The notes under the pieces: generated by a model | Database searches by the model: none | Seen by the model: the letters and a program-made list of their open reading frames with translations, nothing else | What the model was told of the DNA's origin: nothing | Assembly: GCA_050747825.1 (NCBI GenBank) | Contig: JBOGJG010000248.1 | Location: 1-21,633 of the forward strand | Length of the DNA stretch: 21,633 bases | Origin: JBOGJG01 sp050747825 | GTDB lineage: Bacteria; Acidobacteriota; UBA6911; RPQK01; JBOGJG01 | Reading direction: 5' to 3' | Program-made: the position numbers and the translations under genes | Shown: positions 1 through 7,690 of the stretch, in pieces | Position numbering within the stretch: the first letter of the stretch is position 1 | Layout: each line of letters starts with the position of its first letter

Positions 1-224
<224 letters not shown>

Positions 225-260
225 GGCCAACCGCCAGTCTTCTATTCTCACCCATTGCGA

Positions 261-269
261 TGCTACACT
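261..269 (+). promoter_or_regulatory. Extended -10 promoter of the barrel gene, leaderless
   Basis: TGC-TACACT is an extended -10 element. Its last base lies 6 bp before the GTG at 276, so transcription should begin at or next to the start codon. No Shine-Dalgarno sequence is present and no good -35 is visible. The same arrangement precedes the genes at 7691 and 9894. Confidence 0.6.
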
Positions 270-275
270 GACCTT

Positions 276-854
276 GTGAGACCAGTTCAAATTCTGCTTG
301 CAACGGTGGCTTTCCTGGTCCTCGAATCCGGCTTGGCCCAGAACATTGAAGGTGGAGCCCACCTTGGAATCAGCGCCCTGGGCGATCAGGAGTTTGTCGA
401 GGAGACTGCGTTGGAACGGGAAGCCGGTATCTGGGTGCTGCTCTGGCCTGCCACCAATATCGCGCTGGCGGGGGATTGGACTTACGTGCCTCAGGACGAT
501 TTCCAGTTTTTTCGAGGTCCTTTTCTGGTCGGAGAACGCGACCGGAACCGCCAGTACTTCGATATGACCCTCCAGTACTATTTCTACAATCGAGAGAGCA
601 CAAGATTCTTCGTGCAATTCGGAGGAGGATGGTTGTGGGACAACCGCGAAGTAATCAACCTGCAAGGTGTGCCGGACTTTGAGGAGCACGGACCTGAGAC
701 CAGCCTGCACAGTATGTGGACCCTTGGCGCCGGCGCCCGTAAACGGCTTGTCCCCCACCTCCATTGGATTACCGAAGTGAAGCTGCACAATCCGGGCCGC
801 GATCACCGCGACGGTTTTCGGGCCCTGACCGGACTCACGGTTTCCTGGAGATAA
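276..854 (+). CDS. Small outer-membrane beta-barrel protein
   Basis: A 192-residue protein beginning at GTG 276. The reading frame stays open upstream through the heptamer array, but the GTG is preferred because it starts a typical signal peptide (RPVQILLATVAFLVLESGLAQ, cleavage near Ala-Gln) and lies 6 bp after an extended -10 box. The mature part shows alternating polar and hydrophobic strands rich in aromatics (for example LQYYFYN and FFVQFGGGWLW) and ends in VSWR, all typical of an 8-strand outer-membrane barrel. Seen: signal peptide and strand pattern. Inferred: location in the outer membrane. The family and ligand are not recognised; an OmpW/OmpA-like or PagL-like barrel is possible. 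Its neighbour at 883-1203 is convergent, with 28 bp between them. Confidence 0.7.
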   Translation: MRPVQILLATVAFLVLESGLAQNIEGGAHLGISALGDQEFVEETALEREAGIWVLLWPATNIALAGDWTYVPQDDFQFFRGPFLVGERDRNRQYFDMTLQYYFYNRESTRFFVQFGGGWLWDNREVINLQGVPDFEEHGPETSLHSMWTLGAGARKRLVPHLHWITEVKLHNPGRDHRDGFRALTGLTVSWR

Positions 855-882
855 TGCAGATGGTGCCGGGCCTTTCTGATAC

Positions 883-1203
883 TCACAGCAAATGTCCATA
901 CAGGTGCTTCAGCCGGCGCAGGCAGCTTCGATTGAAGTCCCCTCTCTCGATTGTTTCGTAAAGCGTGTCTAATTCCGATTGCACTTCCTCCAGCCACATC
1001 AGCCGCAGGTGATGCGGTATTCGCCCGCCCCGCAACTGCCGGTCCGATAGCCACTGCATCTTCAGCAAGTCCTGATACTCACCAGAAACCAATTGACGAC
1101 GGATTTGCGAGAGCAGCAGCGAGAGACGGTTGCGCTGGGTCTGAAATCCGCCCGCCTCCACTGTGAATGGATTCCCTCTTGACATCATCTCTGGCGCCTT
1201 CAT
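883..1203 (-). CDS. Hypothetical helical protein
   Basis: An unrecognised protein of up to 106 residues, rich in Leu, Arg, Glu and Gln, predicted by eye to be mainly alpha-helical (LSLLLSQIRRQL; LRLMWLEEVQSELDTLYETIERGD). It has no signal peptide, membrane segment or known motif. It fits neatly between the convergent barrel gene and the divergent sigma operon, which supports its being real. The start is uncertain: ATG 1203, 1188 or 1185. A TATATG hexamer on the minus strand (about 1205-1200) lies 11 bp before ATG 1188, so the shorter form is plausible. The sigma operon promoter on the plus strand overlaps its 5' end. It could be a small cytosolic adaptor; no function is assigned. Confidence 0.5.
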   Translation of the reverse strand: MKAPEMMSRGNPFTVEAGGFQTQRNRLSLLLSQIRRQLVSGEYQDLLKMQWLSDRQLRGGRIPHHLRLMWLEEVQSELDTLYETIERGDFNRSCLRRLKHLYGHLL

Positions 1204-1208
1204 ATACT
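1179..1208 (+). promoter_or_regulatory. Sigma-70-type promoter for the sigma/anti-sigma/CHAT operon
   Basis: TTGACA at 1179-1184, an 18-bp spacer and TATACT at 1203-1208 form a near-consensus housekeeping promoter. It predicts a transcript start near 1215 and so rules out ATG 1163 as the start codon on this transcript. A second -10-like TATAAC lies at 1255-1260. Confidence 0.6.
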
Positions 1209-1297
1209 GCGTTTACCCCGTTGGATCATCACAGTTTTCGTTTTTATATGTAGCTATAACGCTCCGGATTGAATTTCTGCGAGAACGTCCCAGACGC

Positions 1298-1846
1298 GTG
1301 CTGGAAAAAGTCTGGCTGAGGAATCAGGCGATCTTTCGCACTCTGGTCAGGAACATCCTTTTTGACCATTCGATCATTGATGATGTTCTGCAGGAGGCCT
1401 TCGTCCGTTTGCTGCGCTCCAGGAAGAATTTGCTGACCGAGCAGGACGCCTACAATTACGCGCGCAAGACCGTGGTCAATACCAGCATCGATTTCTATCG
1501 CCATCTAAGCCGGCAAAAGTCCGCCGCCGGCCATTATTCGGCATCGCAGACTGATGAAGACCCCCTGAGCCTGATGATTCAGGAAGAGCAGGACTCGTTT
1601 AACAACTCCGTCTTGGAGGAGATCAAAGAGGCTCTGCTCCAGCTTCCCCCAGAGCAGCGGCAGGCCATTGACCTGATCTTCAACCACGACCGCCGGCGCA
1701 AGATAAAGGATCTCTGCAAGGAAGCCGGCATTCCCTATACCACAGTGCGCAGTCGCATGCGCGCGGGCATCGACGGAATCAGACAGACGCTGAAAGGTAA
1801 GGGCTTGTATGAAGTCTTTGAGAGGTCAATCCAAAATGAGATGTGA
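1298..1846 (+). CDS. ECF-type RNA polymerase sigma factor
   Basis: A sigma-70-family factor directing RNA polymerase to a dedicated promoter set. Region 2 is visible at the N-terminus (NQAIFRTLVRN, DDVLQEAFVRLLRS, YARKTVVNTSIDFYRH). Region 4 is near the C-terminus (LLQLPPEQRQAIDLIF, then the helix-turn-helix KDLCKEAGIPYTTVRSRMRAG). GTG 1298 gives 182 residues, a usual ECF length. The frame is open back to ATG 1163, but that codon lies upstream of the strong promoter at 1179-1208. An ATT at 1268, in frame and 7 bp after TATAAC, is another candidate. The 3' end overlaps the anti-sigma gene by 11 bp, indicating translational coupling. Its regulon is unknown but probably includes this operon. The family call is firm; the start is not. 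Confidence 0.85.
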   Translation: MLEKVWLRNQAIFRTLVRNILFDHSIIDDVLQEAFVRLLRSRKNLLTEQDAYNYARKTVVNTSIDFYRHLSRQKSAAGHYSASQTDEDPLSLMIQEEQDSFNNSVLEEIKEALLQLPPEQRQAIDLIFNHDRRRKIKDLCKEAGIPYTTVRSRMRAGIDGIRQTLKGKGLYEVFERSIQNEM

Positions 1847-2528
1847 AGAAGCTCCCTTGCTTGAATTCCTGAGAGCTGATCTGAGTCCGGAAGAAACCCG
1901 GCAAATGGACGCTCATCTGGAGGACTGCCAGGAGTGCCGCGAACGTCTCAGAGTCATGGCGGCACTGGAATCCCTGTACGACGATCGAGCTTCGACCGAG
2001 GGGCGGCTGCCTGGCCGTCCTCGGCGATTTCTTCTCCTGGCGGCCGGATTTCTGGTGGCCCTCATGGCGCCCGTGCTCTTCTACTTCTGGCAGGAGGACA
2101 GACCGCACAACGAGAACAGCCTGAGCGCCCTGACCACAGACGAAGCGTATCCCTATTTTCCTCTCCAGACCCGGTCGGACGATCCCATTCAATCGGCGAG
2201 GACAAAGGGCTTTGAAGCCTACGCTGAAGGCGATTTCTCAGAGGCGGCTGTCTGGCTTTCTCAGGCCAAGGACGCGGAATCGCTCTTTTACCTGGGTGTG
2301 TCGCAATATCTTTCAGGCCAGTTTGACGAGTCTCTGACCAGCCTCGGAAAGGCATCCCAGGAAGATCCAGCCTGGCGGGAAGCAAGTCTCTGGTATGAGG
2401 TGAACATCTTCTTGAAGCTGGAGCGCCGCCAGGAAGCCGAGCAGGGACTCCGCAAGCTGCTTGAGGCTCCCCAATATCAAATAAGAGCACGAAGGCTTTT
2501 AGATGAAATTCAATTCAGGGGTGGATAA
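1836..2528 (+). CDS. Membrane anti-sigma factor: zinc finger, one TM helix, TPR-like tail
   Basis: A 230-residue protein. The N-terminal 40 residues are a zf-HC2 anti-sigma zinc finger with Cys3, His27, Cys31 and Cys34, expected to hold the partner sigma factor. One membrane helix follows (FLLLAAGFLVALMAPVLFYFW, about residues 60-80). The outer half holds TPR-like helices (GFEAYAEGDFSEAAVWLSQA, YLSGQFDESLTSLGKASQ) that could sense a ligand or bind the downstream CHAT protein. ATG 1836 was chosen over ATG 1809 because the zinc finger begins directly after it and AGAGG lies upstream. It overlaps the sigma stop by 11 bp, and the CHAT gene start overlaps its end by 26 bp. The domain order is clear; the sensing role is inferred. 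Confidence 0.85.
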   Translation: MRCEEAPLLEFLRADLSPEETRQMDAHLEDCQECRERLRVMAALESLYDDRASTEGRLPGRPRRFLLLAAGFLVALMAPVLFYFWQEDRPHNENSLSALTTDEAYPYFPLQTRSDDPIQSARTKGFEAYAEGDFSEAAVWLSQAKDAESLFYLGVSQYLSGQFDESLTSLGKASQEDPAWREASLWYEVNIFLKLERRQEAEQGLRKLLEAPQYQIRARRLLDEIQFRGG

Positions 2529-5085
2529 CTGTCTCCTGCTGCTTGTGGGACTCATCTTCTTCTCTGGCTCCTCCTGGGCTGAAGTCTCTTACGAGCAGTC
2601 TCCGATCGAGTTCTACAGCCGCCTCCGCGGAGAATTCAGGCAGGGACGATCGGTAGCCGGCGAAATCCGCCAGGTGATCCGGAGGTGGGGAGATCACTCC
2701 TTCGACTCGCTTCTCAGGCAGACGGCCGCCAGACGGTCTGCGGTTCGACTGGAACAAAGGGCCTATCAAGCCTGGGTTGACGGAGACTATCCGAAAGCGC
2801 TCAGGTTGTACCAGCGAGCGGCCGCAGATCTCTTGCGGGAACAGGCCTTCAGTGAAGCTGCCTTTTGCCTGTACTATGTCGCTGAAATCTACTCCGAGCA
2901 GGAGCATTATTCGGAAGCGCTGCGCTGGAGCCAGAAAGCTCTGGCAGTTGCCGCATCCAGGAATCGGCCTTACCTCGAAGCTCTCCTTTTCGAGAGCCGG
3001 GCCTATGCGCTGTGGTATTTGAGTGAACTGCAAGAGAGCGTCCACGGATTCAGCCTGGCTCTGCAGCGCTGGCAGCGCATCGCTTTTGAGCCAGGATCAC
3101 TGATGTGCTGGAACAATCTGGCTGTTCTTTATGAGGAGCTCAGACTTTGGGAGTCAGCCGATTACTGTTACCGCAAGGCGCTTGAAATTTCATCTGTAGC
3201 TGATCATCCGGAGATCCTTTTTTATCTGCATTCCAATTATGCGCTGTTTCTGCATAAGAGAGGCAAAGGAACAGGGGCCGAACAGCATCTGGAAGCAGCC
3301 CGTCGGTTGAACTGGGTTTCTCCTTCTGAATTCTTGCTCTTGACCTGGAAACTTTCAAAATCGAGCGGGCGCCTTGATGGGCTGCTGGCGTTTCAGCCCG
3401 ATCTGCCGTCTCTACAAATCGAGCGAGCGCTCTTGCTCGGCAAAACTCTTGAAGAGAACGGAGATTGGGAAGACGCGCGCCGCTACTACGAAGAAGCTTT
3501 GTCGGTGACCCGATCGAGGGCTTTGAAGTATTACCTGCGTAAATCGGTTCTTCGGCTGGGCAGGCTCTTAGAACGAAATCGTCAGTATGAGAAAGCTTCT
3601 GAACTCTACTTATCTACTTTAAGCGAAGAAGAATCGCTGCTTTCAGCGGGATTCGCCTTTCCCTATCGGCGATCGATCTCCCCTCTTTTTGATGGCAGGA
3701 TTCGCTGCCTTATCCGGCTGGGCCGCGCGCCTGAGGCCTGGGGGGAAATCCAACGCCTGATCGCGACCCGCCAGTCTGATATGCGCCTCTATCTGAAAGC
3801 CCTTCCCGAACTGGAATTTCGGGGTGATGAACTGGCACAGTTTACTCAGGTGATGCGCCTGGAGGCTCGCCGAAAATGGGGACAGACTACTCGGTTCTCT
3901 TCGAGGGGACAGCGTAGTTTGTCCCCATTTTCTGAGAGCACGGCTCATCAAGGTTTTACCGTCATTGAGATGTGGCCGGACGGCGACCGGGTTTACGCCT
4001 GGTTGAGCACTACAAAGGGGCGCGTGTTCAGGGAACTGTCTCTCCCCCAGGACCTTGGGACTGCTATCGAGAAACTCGTCGGACCCCTTTATCGAGCCTC
4101 TGATTCCCTGCCCCCGCGTCCGGAGCCGCAACAGCTTCAGACTTTGTACCGGTACCTTTTCGCGCCTCTGGAAGGCCTCATTGAGTCAAATTCTATTCTG
4201 CTGGTGCCCCACAAAGAGCTGCAAAGCCTTCCCCTGGAATTGCTGCAGACGTTTTCAGGGGACTATCTCGTCAATCATTACAGCTTCAGCTATCTGCCCT
4301 CCTGGCATCAAACCACTCGCGCCACTCCAGGTGGGACGGCTAATCCTTTTCTTCTGATGCCTGATATCTCTCCAGCCTTGGCTGAGGCGCGCCGGGAGGA
4401 AGTTTTCTTTAGAGGCCTCATTCCCCAGGTCACGGTGCTTAAAGAATTCGACGCCCTGCCTGCGGAAGCGAGGTGGCTTCACGTCTCCACTCACCTGAAG
4501 CTTAATCCGCGCTTCTGGATGGCCTCACACTTTGAAAGCAGTGCCCAAGACCGTAACATTCTGCAGCTTTTGAGACGACCCCTGAATTACGGCCTTCTTT
4601 CCCTCGGCGCCTGTGATGGAGCAAACGCCTATATGTCCGCCTCGCCGTCCTGGCTGGGGTTTTCTGAATTCTTTCTGCTCAGGGGAGCTCAGTCACTGCT
4701 GCTGAGCCGCTGGCAGATGGATGAACTCTCCTCCTGGATTTACCGTGAGTTTTATCGCCTTTCCAGGGCAGGCATTCCCATGGAGGAGGCCCTGGCCTCA
4801 GCGAAAAGAGATTTTCTCGGCCGGACCCTGCAGCGCGGCGCCAGCAAAGCTGCCGGCTCTCACCCGTTCTTCTGGGCCGGTATTACCTATGTCGGACCTC
4901 CCGGCAGGCGACTCTACGAACCGGGCTCGCTGCCAGGCGCGCCAGCCTATCTGGTCACAGCCATCGTCGCTCTGGTGGCGATTCTCTACTTTCGGGGGCT
5001 CGGCCGGAGGAAGATCAGACGGCTGTCGCCTTCCTGCACGGTCCTCCAGACTTCGAGTGAAGAGGGGAGAACGGATTCAAGCTGA
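2503..5085 (+). CDS. TPR-CHAT caspase-like protein, exported or membrane-anchored
   Basis: An 860-residue protein. A signal peptide or anchor (CLLLLVGLIFFSGSSWA, about residues 9-26) is followed by TPR repeats (about 85-440, for example AYQAWVDGDYPKALRLYQRA), a linker, a CHAT domain (about 480-810) and a C-terminal membrane segment (816-830). CHAT domains are caspase-family peptidases. The His (LHVSTH, His664) and Cys (SLGACDGA, Cys704) of the dyad are both present, followed by the family's SRW and SHPFFWAGITYVG motifs. The linker around residues 457-477 comes from an inserted palindrome at 3872-3932. The gene is translationally coupled to the anti-sigma gene. Its last 33 codons overlap rsmD on the other strand. 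Substrate unknown; peptidase activity is inferred. GTG 2521 is an alternative start. Confidence 0.9.
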   Translation: MKFNSGVDNCLLLLVGLIFFSGSSWAEVSYEQSPIEFYSRLRGEFRQGRSVAGEIRQVIRRWGDHSFDSLLRQTAARRSAVRLEQRAYQAWVDGDYPKALRLYQRAAADLLREQAFSEAAFCLYYVAEIYSEQEHYSEALRWSQKALAVAASRNRPYLEALLFESRAYALWYLSELQESVHGFSLALQRWQRIAFEPGSLMCWNNLAVLYEELRLWESADYCYRKALEISSVADHPEILFYLHSNYALFLHKRGKGTGAEQHLEAARRLNWVSPSEFLLLTWKLSKSSGRLDGLLAFQPDLPSLQIERALLLGKTLEENGDWEDARRYYEEALSVTRSRALKYYLRKSVLRLGRLLERNRQYEKASELYLSTLSEEESLLSAGFAFPYRRSISPLFDGRIRCLIRLGRAPEAWGEIQRLIATRQSDMRLYLKALPELEFRGDELAQFTQVMRLEARRKWGQTTRFSSRGQRSLSPFSESTAHQGFTVIEMWPDGDRVYAWLSTTKGRVFRELSLPQDLGTAIEKLVGPLYRASDSLPPRPEPQQLQTLYRYLFAPLEGLIESNSILLVPHKELQSLPLELLQTFSGDYLVNHYSFSYLPSWHQTTRATPGGTANPFLLMPDISPALAEARREEVFFRGLIPQVTVLKEFDALPAEARWLHVSTHLKLNPRFWMASHFESSAQDRNILQLLRRPLNYGLLSLGACDGANAYMSASPSWLGFSEFFLLRGAQSLLLSRWQMDELSSWIYREFYRLSRAGIPMEEALASAKRDFLGRTLQRGASKAAGSHPFFWAGITYVGPPGRRLYEPGSLPGAPAYLVTAIVALVAILYFRGLGRRKIRRLSPSCTVLQTSSEEGRTDSS
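3872..3932. repeat. REP-like palindrome inserted in frame in the CHAT gene
   Basis: The left arm GAAAATGGGGACAGACTAC (3872-3890) and the right arm (3914-3932) are inverted repeats with 1 mismatch in 19, separated by 23 bp. It is translated as WGQTTRFSSRGQRSLSPFS, unlike the surrounding TPR helices. The layout resembles REP elements that are moved by REP-associated tyrosine transposases; no such gene is in this window. Confidence 0.85.
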
Positions 5086-5534
5086 GTTTTCTTGAAAACT
5101 TCAAGGATGATCAGGCTGCTTTTCTTGAGAAGGGATTCACCCAGCTTGCTGAGAAGTTTGTCGTAGCGCGGATAGGCGTAGGGGGCATCGAGAAAGATGA
5201 TATCGAGCGGCTTGAGTTCGAGTCTCAGGAGAGTCAGCAGATCCTTTTGATGGATCTCGTAACCTTCCTCTACCCGGCAGATCTGCAGGTTCTTGCGAAG
5301 GAGACGAATCGCCTGCCGGCTTTTGTCATTGAAGATGACGTAGCGGGCTCCGCGACTGAGCGCTTCGATGCCTACGGCGCCGGAACCTGCAAAGCCGTCC
5401 AGCCAGACCGACCCAGCCACGGAATCCCTCAGGATATTGAAAAGAGTTTCACGCAGGCGATCGCTGGTGGGCCGAATCTCACCCCGTACTGACGCCAAAC
5501 GGTGTCCCCTGTATCTGCCTGCAATGACTCTCAT
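4986..5534 (-). CDS. rsmD: 16S rRNA (guanine-966-N2)-methyltransferase RsmD
   Basis: A 182-residue Rossmann-fold methyltransferase that uses S-adenosylmethionine to methylate G966 of 16S rRNA during ribosome assembly. It begins MRVIAGRYRGHRL and shows RPTSDRLRETLFNIL, the SAM-binding loop WLDGFAGSGAVGIEALSRGA and the catalytic region IIFLDAPYA. That last motif is DAPY where (D/N)PP(Y/F) is more usual. ATG 5534 overlaps the recG stop by one base (TAATG), giving a coupled recG-rsmD pair; an upstream in-frame ATG at 5570 lies inside recG and is not preferred. The 3' end runs 100 bp into the convergent CHAT gene, so the two transcripts are antisense to each other there. Confidence 0.93.
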   Translation of the reverse strand: MRVIAGRYRGHRLASVRGEIRPTSDRLRETLFNILRDSVAGSVWLDGFAGSGAVGIEALSRGARYVIFNDKSRQAIRLLRKNLQICRVEEGYEIHQKDLLTLLRLELKPLDIIFLDAPYAYPRYDKLLSKLGESLLKKSSLIILEVFKKTQLESVLPSSLEVWRTVQEGDSRLIFLRPSPRK

Positions 5535-7663
5535 TAACCCACGCTGTAGAGGCCGTAGCGCCCTCTCCATCGGACTGCTACATCAGCCATCCACTCCTGA
5601 GCCTGGCCTCCATCTGATTTCAAATGTCCAACGATCTCATTTTCCGCTTCCAGCCGCGCCGATTCCAGGAGCTTTCGATCCCTGACAATATTTCCGAACA
5701 GGAATTCAGGGATGCCGGACTGCCGCGTACCCACAAACTCCCCGGGTCCCCGGATTTCCAGGTCCTTCTCGGCGATCTTGAATCCATTGTTGGTCCTCTC
5801 CATGATTGCCAGCCTTTCGTAAGCTTCCGAGGAGAGGTTTCCGTCGGTCATCAGAATACAGAGACTGGAGTGGGCGCCTCTTCCGATTCGGCCGCGGAGC
5901 TGATGAAGTTGGGAGAGCCCAAAGCGGTCCGCATGCTCGATGAGCATCAAGGTGGCATTCGGGACGTCGATGCCCACTTCAATTACTGAAGTAGCCACCA
6001 GCAGCGCAATCTCTCGGGCTTTAAAGCGGCGCATCAGAGCTTCTTTTTCGGCAGGCTTCAGCCGCCCGTGAATCAGGCCCAGTTCAAAGTCCGGAAAGTC
6101 CTGGCGCAGGCGCTCGGCCATCTCCGCAGCCGCGCGCAAATCAACCTTCTTCGATTCCTCCACCAGGGGGTAAACGACGTACGCCTGGCGCCCCTGACTG
6201 AGTTCCCGCCTCAGCAGGCTGTAAACCTGCCGGCGCCTGCTTTCATTTCTGATGATGGTGCTGATGGGCTTCCTGCCCGGCGGAAGCTCATCCAGAACCG
6301 AAAGGTCGAGGTCTCCGTAAACGGTCAGGGCCAGGCTGCGGGGGATCGGAGTCGCTGTCATCACCAGGGTGTCCGGATGGCTCCCCTTCTCCATCAGGCG
6401 GGAGCGCTGCAGGACTCCAAAGCGGTGCTGCTCGTCAATAACAACCAGAGAGAGGTCTTTAAAGTCCACTCCTTTCTGAATCACGGCATGAGTGCCAACC
6501 ACCAGGTTAACCTCTCCGCTTTGCACCTGAGAGAGAATTTCCTTGCGCTGCTTCCCTTTGACACTTCCAGTCAGAAGCCCGATCCGGTAGCCGGTACGAG
6601 CAAGATAGTGGCGAATGTTTTGATAATGCTGCTCGGCCAGTATCTCCGTGGGGGCCATCAGAACGGTCTGGTAGCCGTTTTCAATGACTACGATCATGGC
6701 CTGCAGCGCCACAATGGTCTTGCCCGAACCTACATCCCCCTGGAGCAGCCGGTTCATGACCCTGGGGCTGCTCAGGTCGTCCACGATCTCCTTCAGCACT
6801 CGTTTCTGGGCCGAAGTCGGGCGGAAGGGCAGGATCGACTTGATCACGTCGCGGATGGCGGGGCTGGTCTGAATGCGCCGCCGCTTAGGAAGAGCCTCGC
6901 GCTGGCGCTTTACAATGCAGAGTCCCAGTTGAAACTCAAAGAATTCCTCGAAGATGAAACGCTGATGGGCCGGGGTTCGGTTCTCTTGCAGTTCCTCCAG
7001 GCAATGATCTCTTTCCGGCTCCTGCCCAGGGCAATCCGGAAAATGGATGTGCCGGAGCGCGGAGGTTCGCTCCGGAAATCCGTATCGCTCGACGACCGAT
7101 TGCGGAAGCGGCTCTTCCAGCCTGCTCTGCAGATCGGCTAAAAGCCGGAAGATGATCTGACGCAGGCTCTTGGAGGTCAGGAATCCTATTTTTCGATAGA
7201 CAGGCACGATCCTCCCCGTATGTACGGTTTGGTCGGCATGGTCATCGATGACTTCATAATCGGGGTTCACCAGCGAAAGATTCCGGGTATATTCGTCCAG
7301 GCGCGGCTGGCCGAACAGGATCACCGTCTGGCCTTTCCTGAAGACTTTTTCCAGGTAGGGCTGATTAAAAAATTTTACTTCAAGAGATCCCGTAGGGTCC
7401 GAAACCATCAACTGAAAAATCTTCACTCTCTTGAAAGGAGTGGTATAGCCGCCGGTCACCGCCACGGCTCCCTGGATCACCGCCTCCTCCCCTTCTTTTA
7501 CTTCGGCGATGCTCCTGAAATTGGTGCGATCCTCATAGCGGAAAGGCTTGTATTGGAGCAGGTCCCCGGCTGAGCGGATGCCCGCTCTCTCCAACAGCTC
7601 AGCCCTTCTGGGGCCGACGCCTTTGACGTACTGAATGGGCGTGTCGAGCCTAAGCGAACCCAT
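5534..7663 (-). CDS. recG: ATP-dependent DNA helicase RecG
   Basis: A 709-residue branch-migration helicase that remodels stalled replication forks and Holliday junctions. The N-terminal part has a helix-hairpin-helix-like VKGVGPRRAELLERAGI and an OB/wedge domain (GEEAVIQGAVAVTGGYTT). Helicase motifs follow: Walker A LLQGDVGSGKT, DEQHRFGV, TATPIPRSLALTVYGDLDLS, and motif VI QLRGRIGRG. The RecG-typical C-terminus (MERTNNGFKIAEKDLEIRGPGEFVGTRQSG) is complete. ATG 7663 is the natural start; the frame is open 100 codons further up, but that part lies antisense to the divergent lipoprotein gene. A TATAGA box (7675-7670) sits 6 bp before the ATG, so the mRNA may be leaderless. Confidence 0.96.
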   Translation of the reverse strand: MGSLRLDTPIQYVKGVGPRRAELLERAGIRSAGDLLQYKPFRYEDRTNFRSIAEVKEGEEAVIQGAVAVTGGYTTPFKRVKIFQLMVSDPTGSLEVKFFNQPYLEKVFRKGQTVILFGQPRLDEYTRNLSLVNPDYEVIDDHADQTVHTGRIVPVYRKIGFLTSKSLRQIIFRLLADLQSRLEEPLPQSVVERYGFPERTSALRHIHFPDCPGQEPERDHCLEELQENRTPAHQRFIFEEFFEFQLGLCIVKRQREALPKRRRIQTSPAIRDVIKSILPFRPTSAQKRVLKEIVDDLSSPRVMNRLLQGDVGSGKTIVALQAMIVVIENGYQTVLMAPTEILAEQHYQNIRHYLARTGYRIGLLTGSVKGKQRKEILSQVQSGEVNLVVGTHAVIQKGVDFKDLSLVVIDEQHRFGVLQRSRLMEKGSHPDTLVMTATPIPRSLALTVYGDLDLSVLDELPPGRKPISTIIRNESRRRQVYSLLRRELSQGRQAYVVYPLVEESKKVDLRAAAEMAERLRQDFPDFELGLIHGRLKPAEKEALMRRFKAREIALLVATSVIEVGIDVPNATLMLIEHADRFGLSQLHQLRGRIGRGAHSSLCILMTDGNLSSEAYERLAIMERTNNGFKIAEKDLEIRGPGEFVGTRQSGIPEFLFGNIVRDRKLLESARLEAENEIVGHLKSDGGQAQEWMADVAVRWRGRYGLYSVG

Positions 7664-7690
7664 AATCACTCTATATGCTATATTGAACTC
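7664..7690. promoter_or_regulatory. Compact divergent promoter between recG and the lipoprotein gene
   Basis: Only 27 bp separate the two start codons. On the plus strand TG-C-TATATT (7676-7684) ends 6 bp before GTG 7691. On the minus strand TATAGA (7675-7670) ends 6 bp before the recG ATG. Both -10 boxes lie within 15 bp, so any -35 contact would fall inside the opposite gene. Both transcripts are predicted to be leaderless. Confidence 0.5.

Noticed and set aside
6068..7141. 357-codon plus-strand reading frame opposite recG
   Set aside because: recG is unmistakable on the minus strand; this frame shows no known domain and shadow composition.
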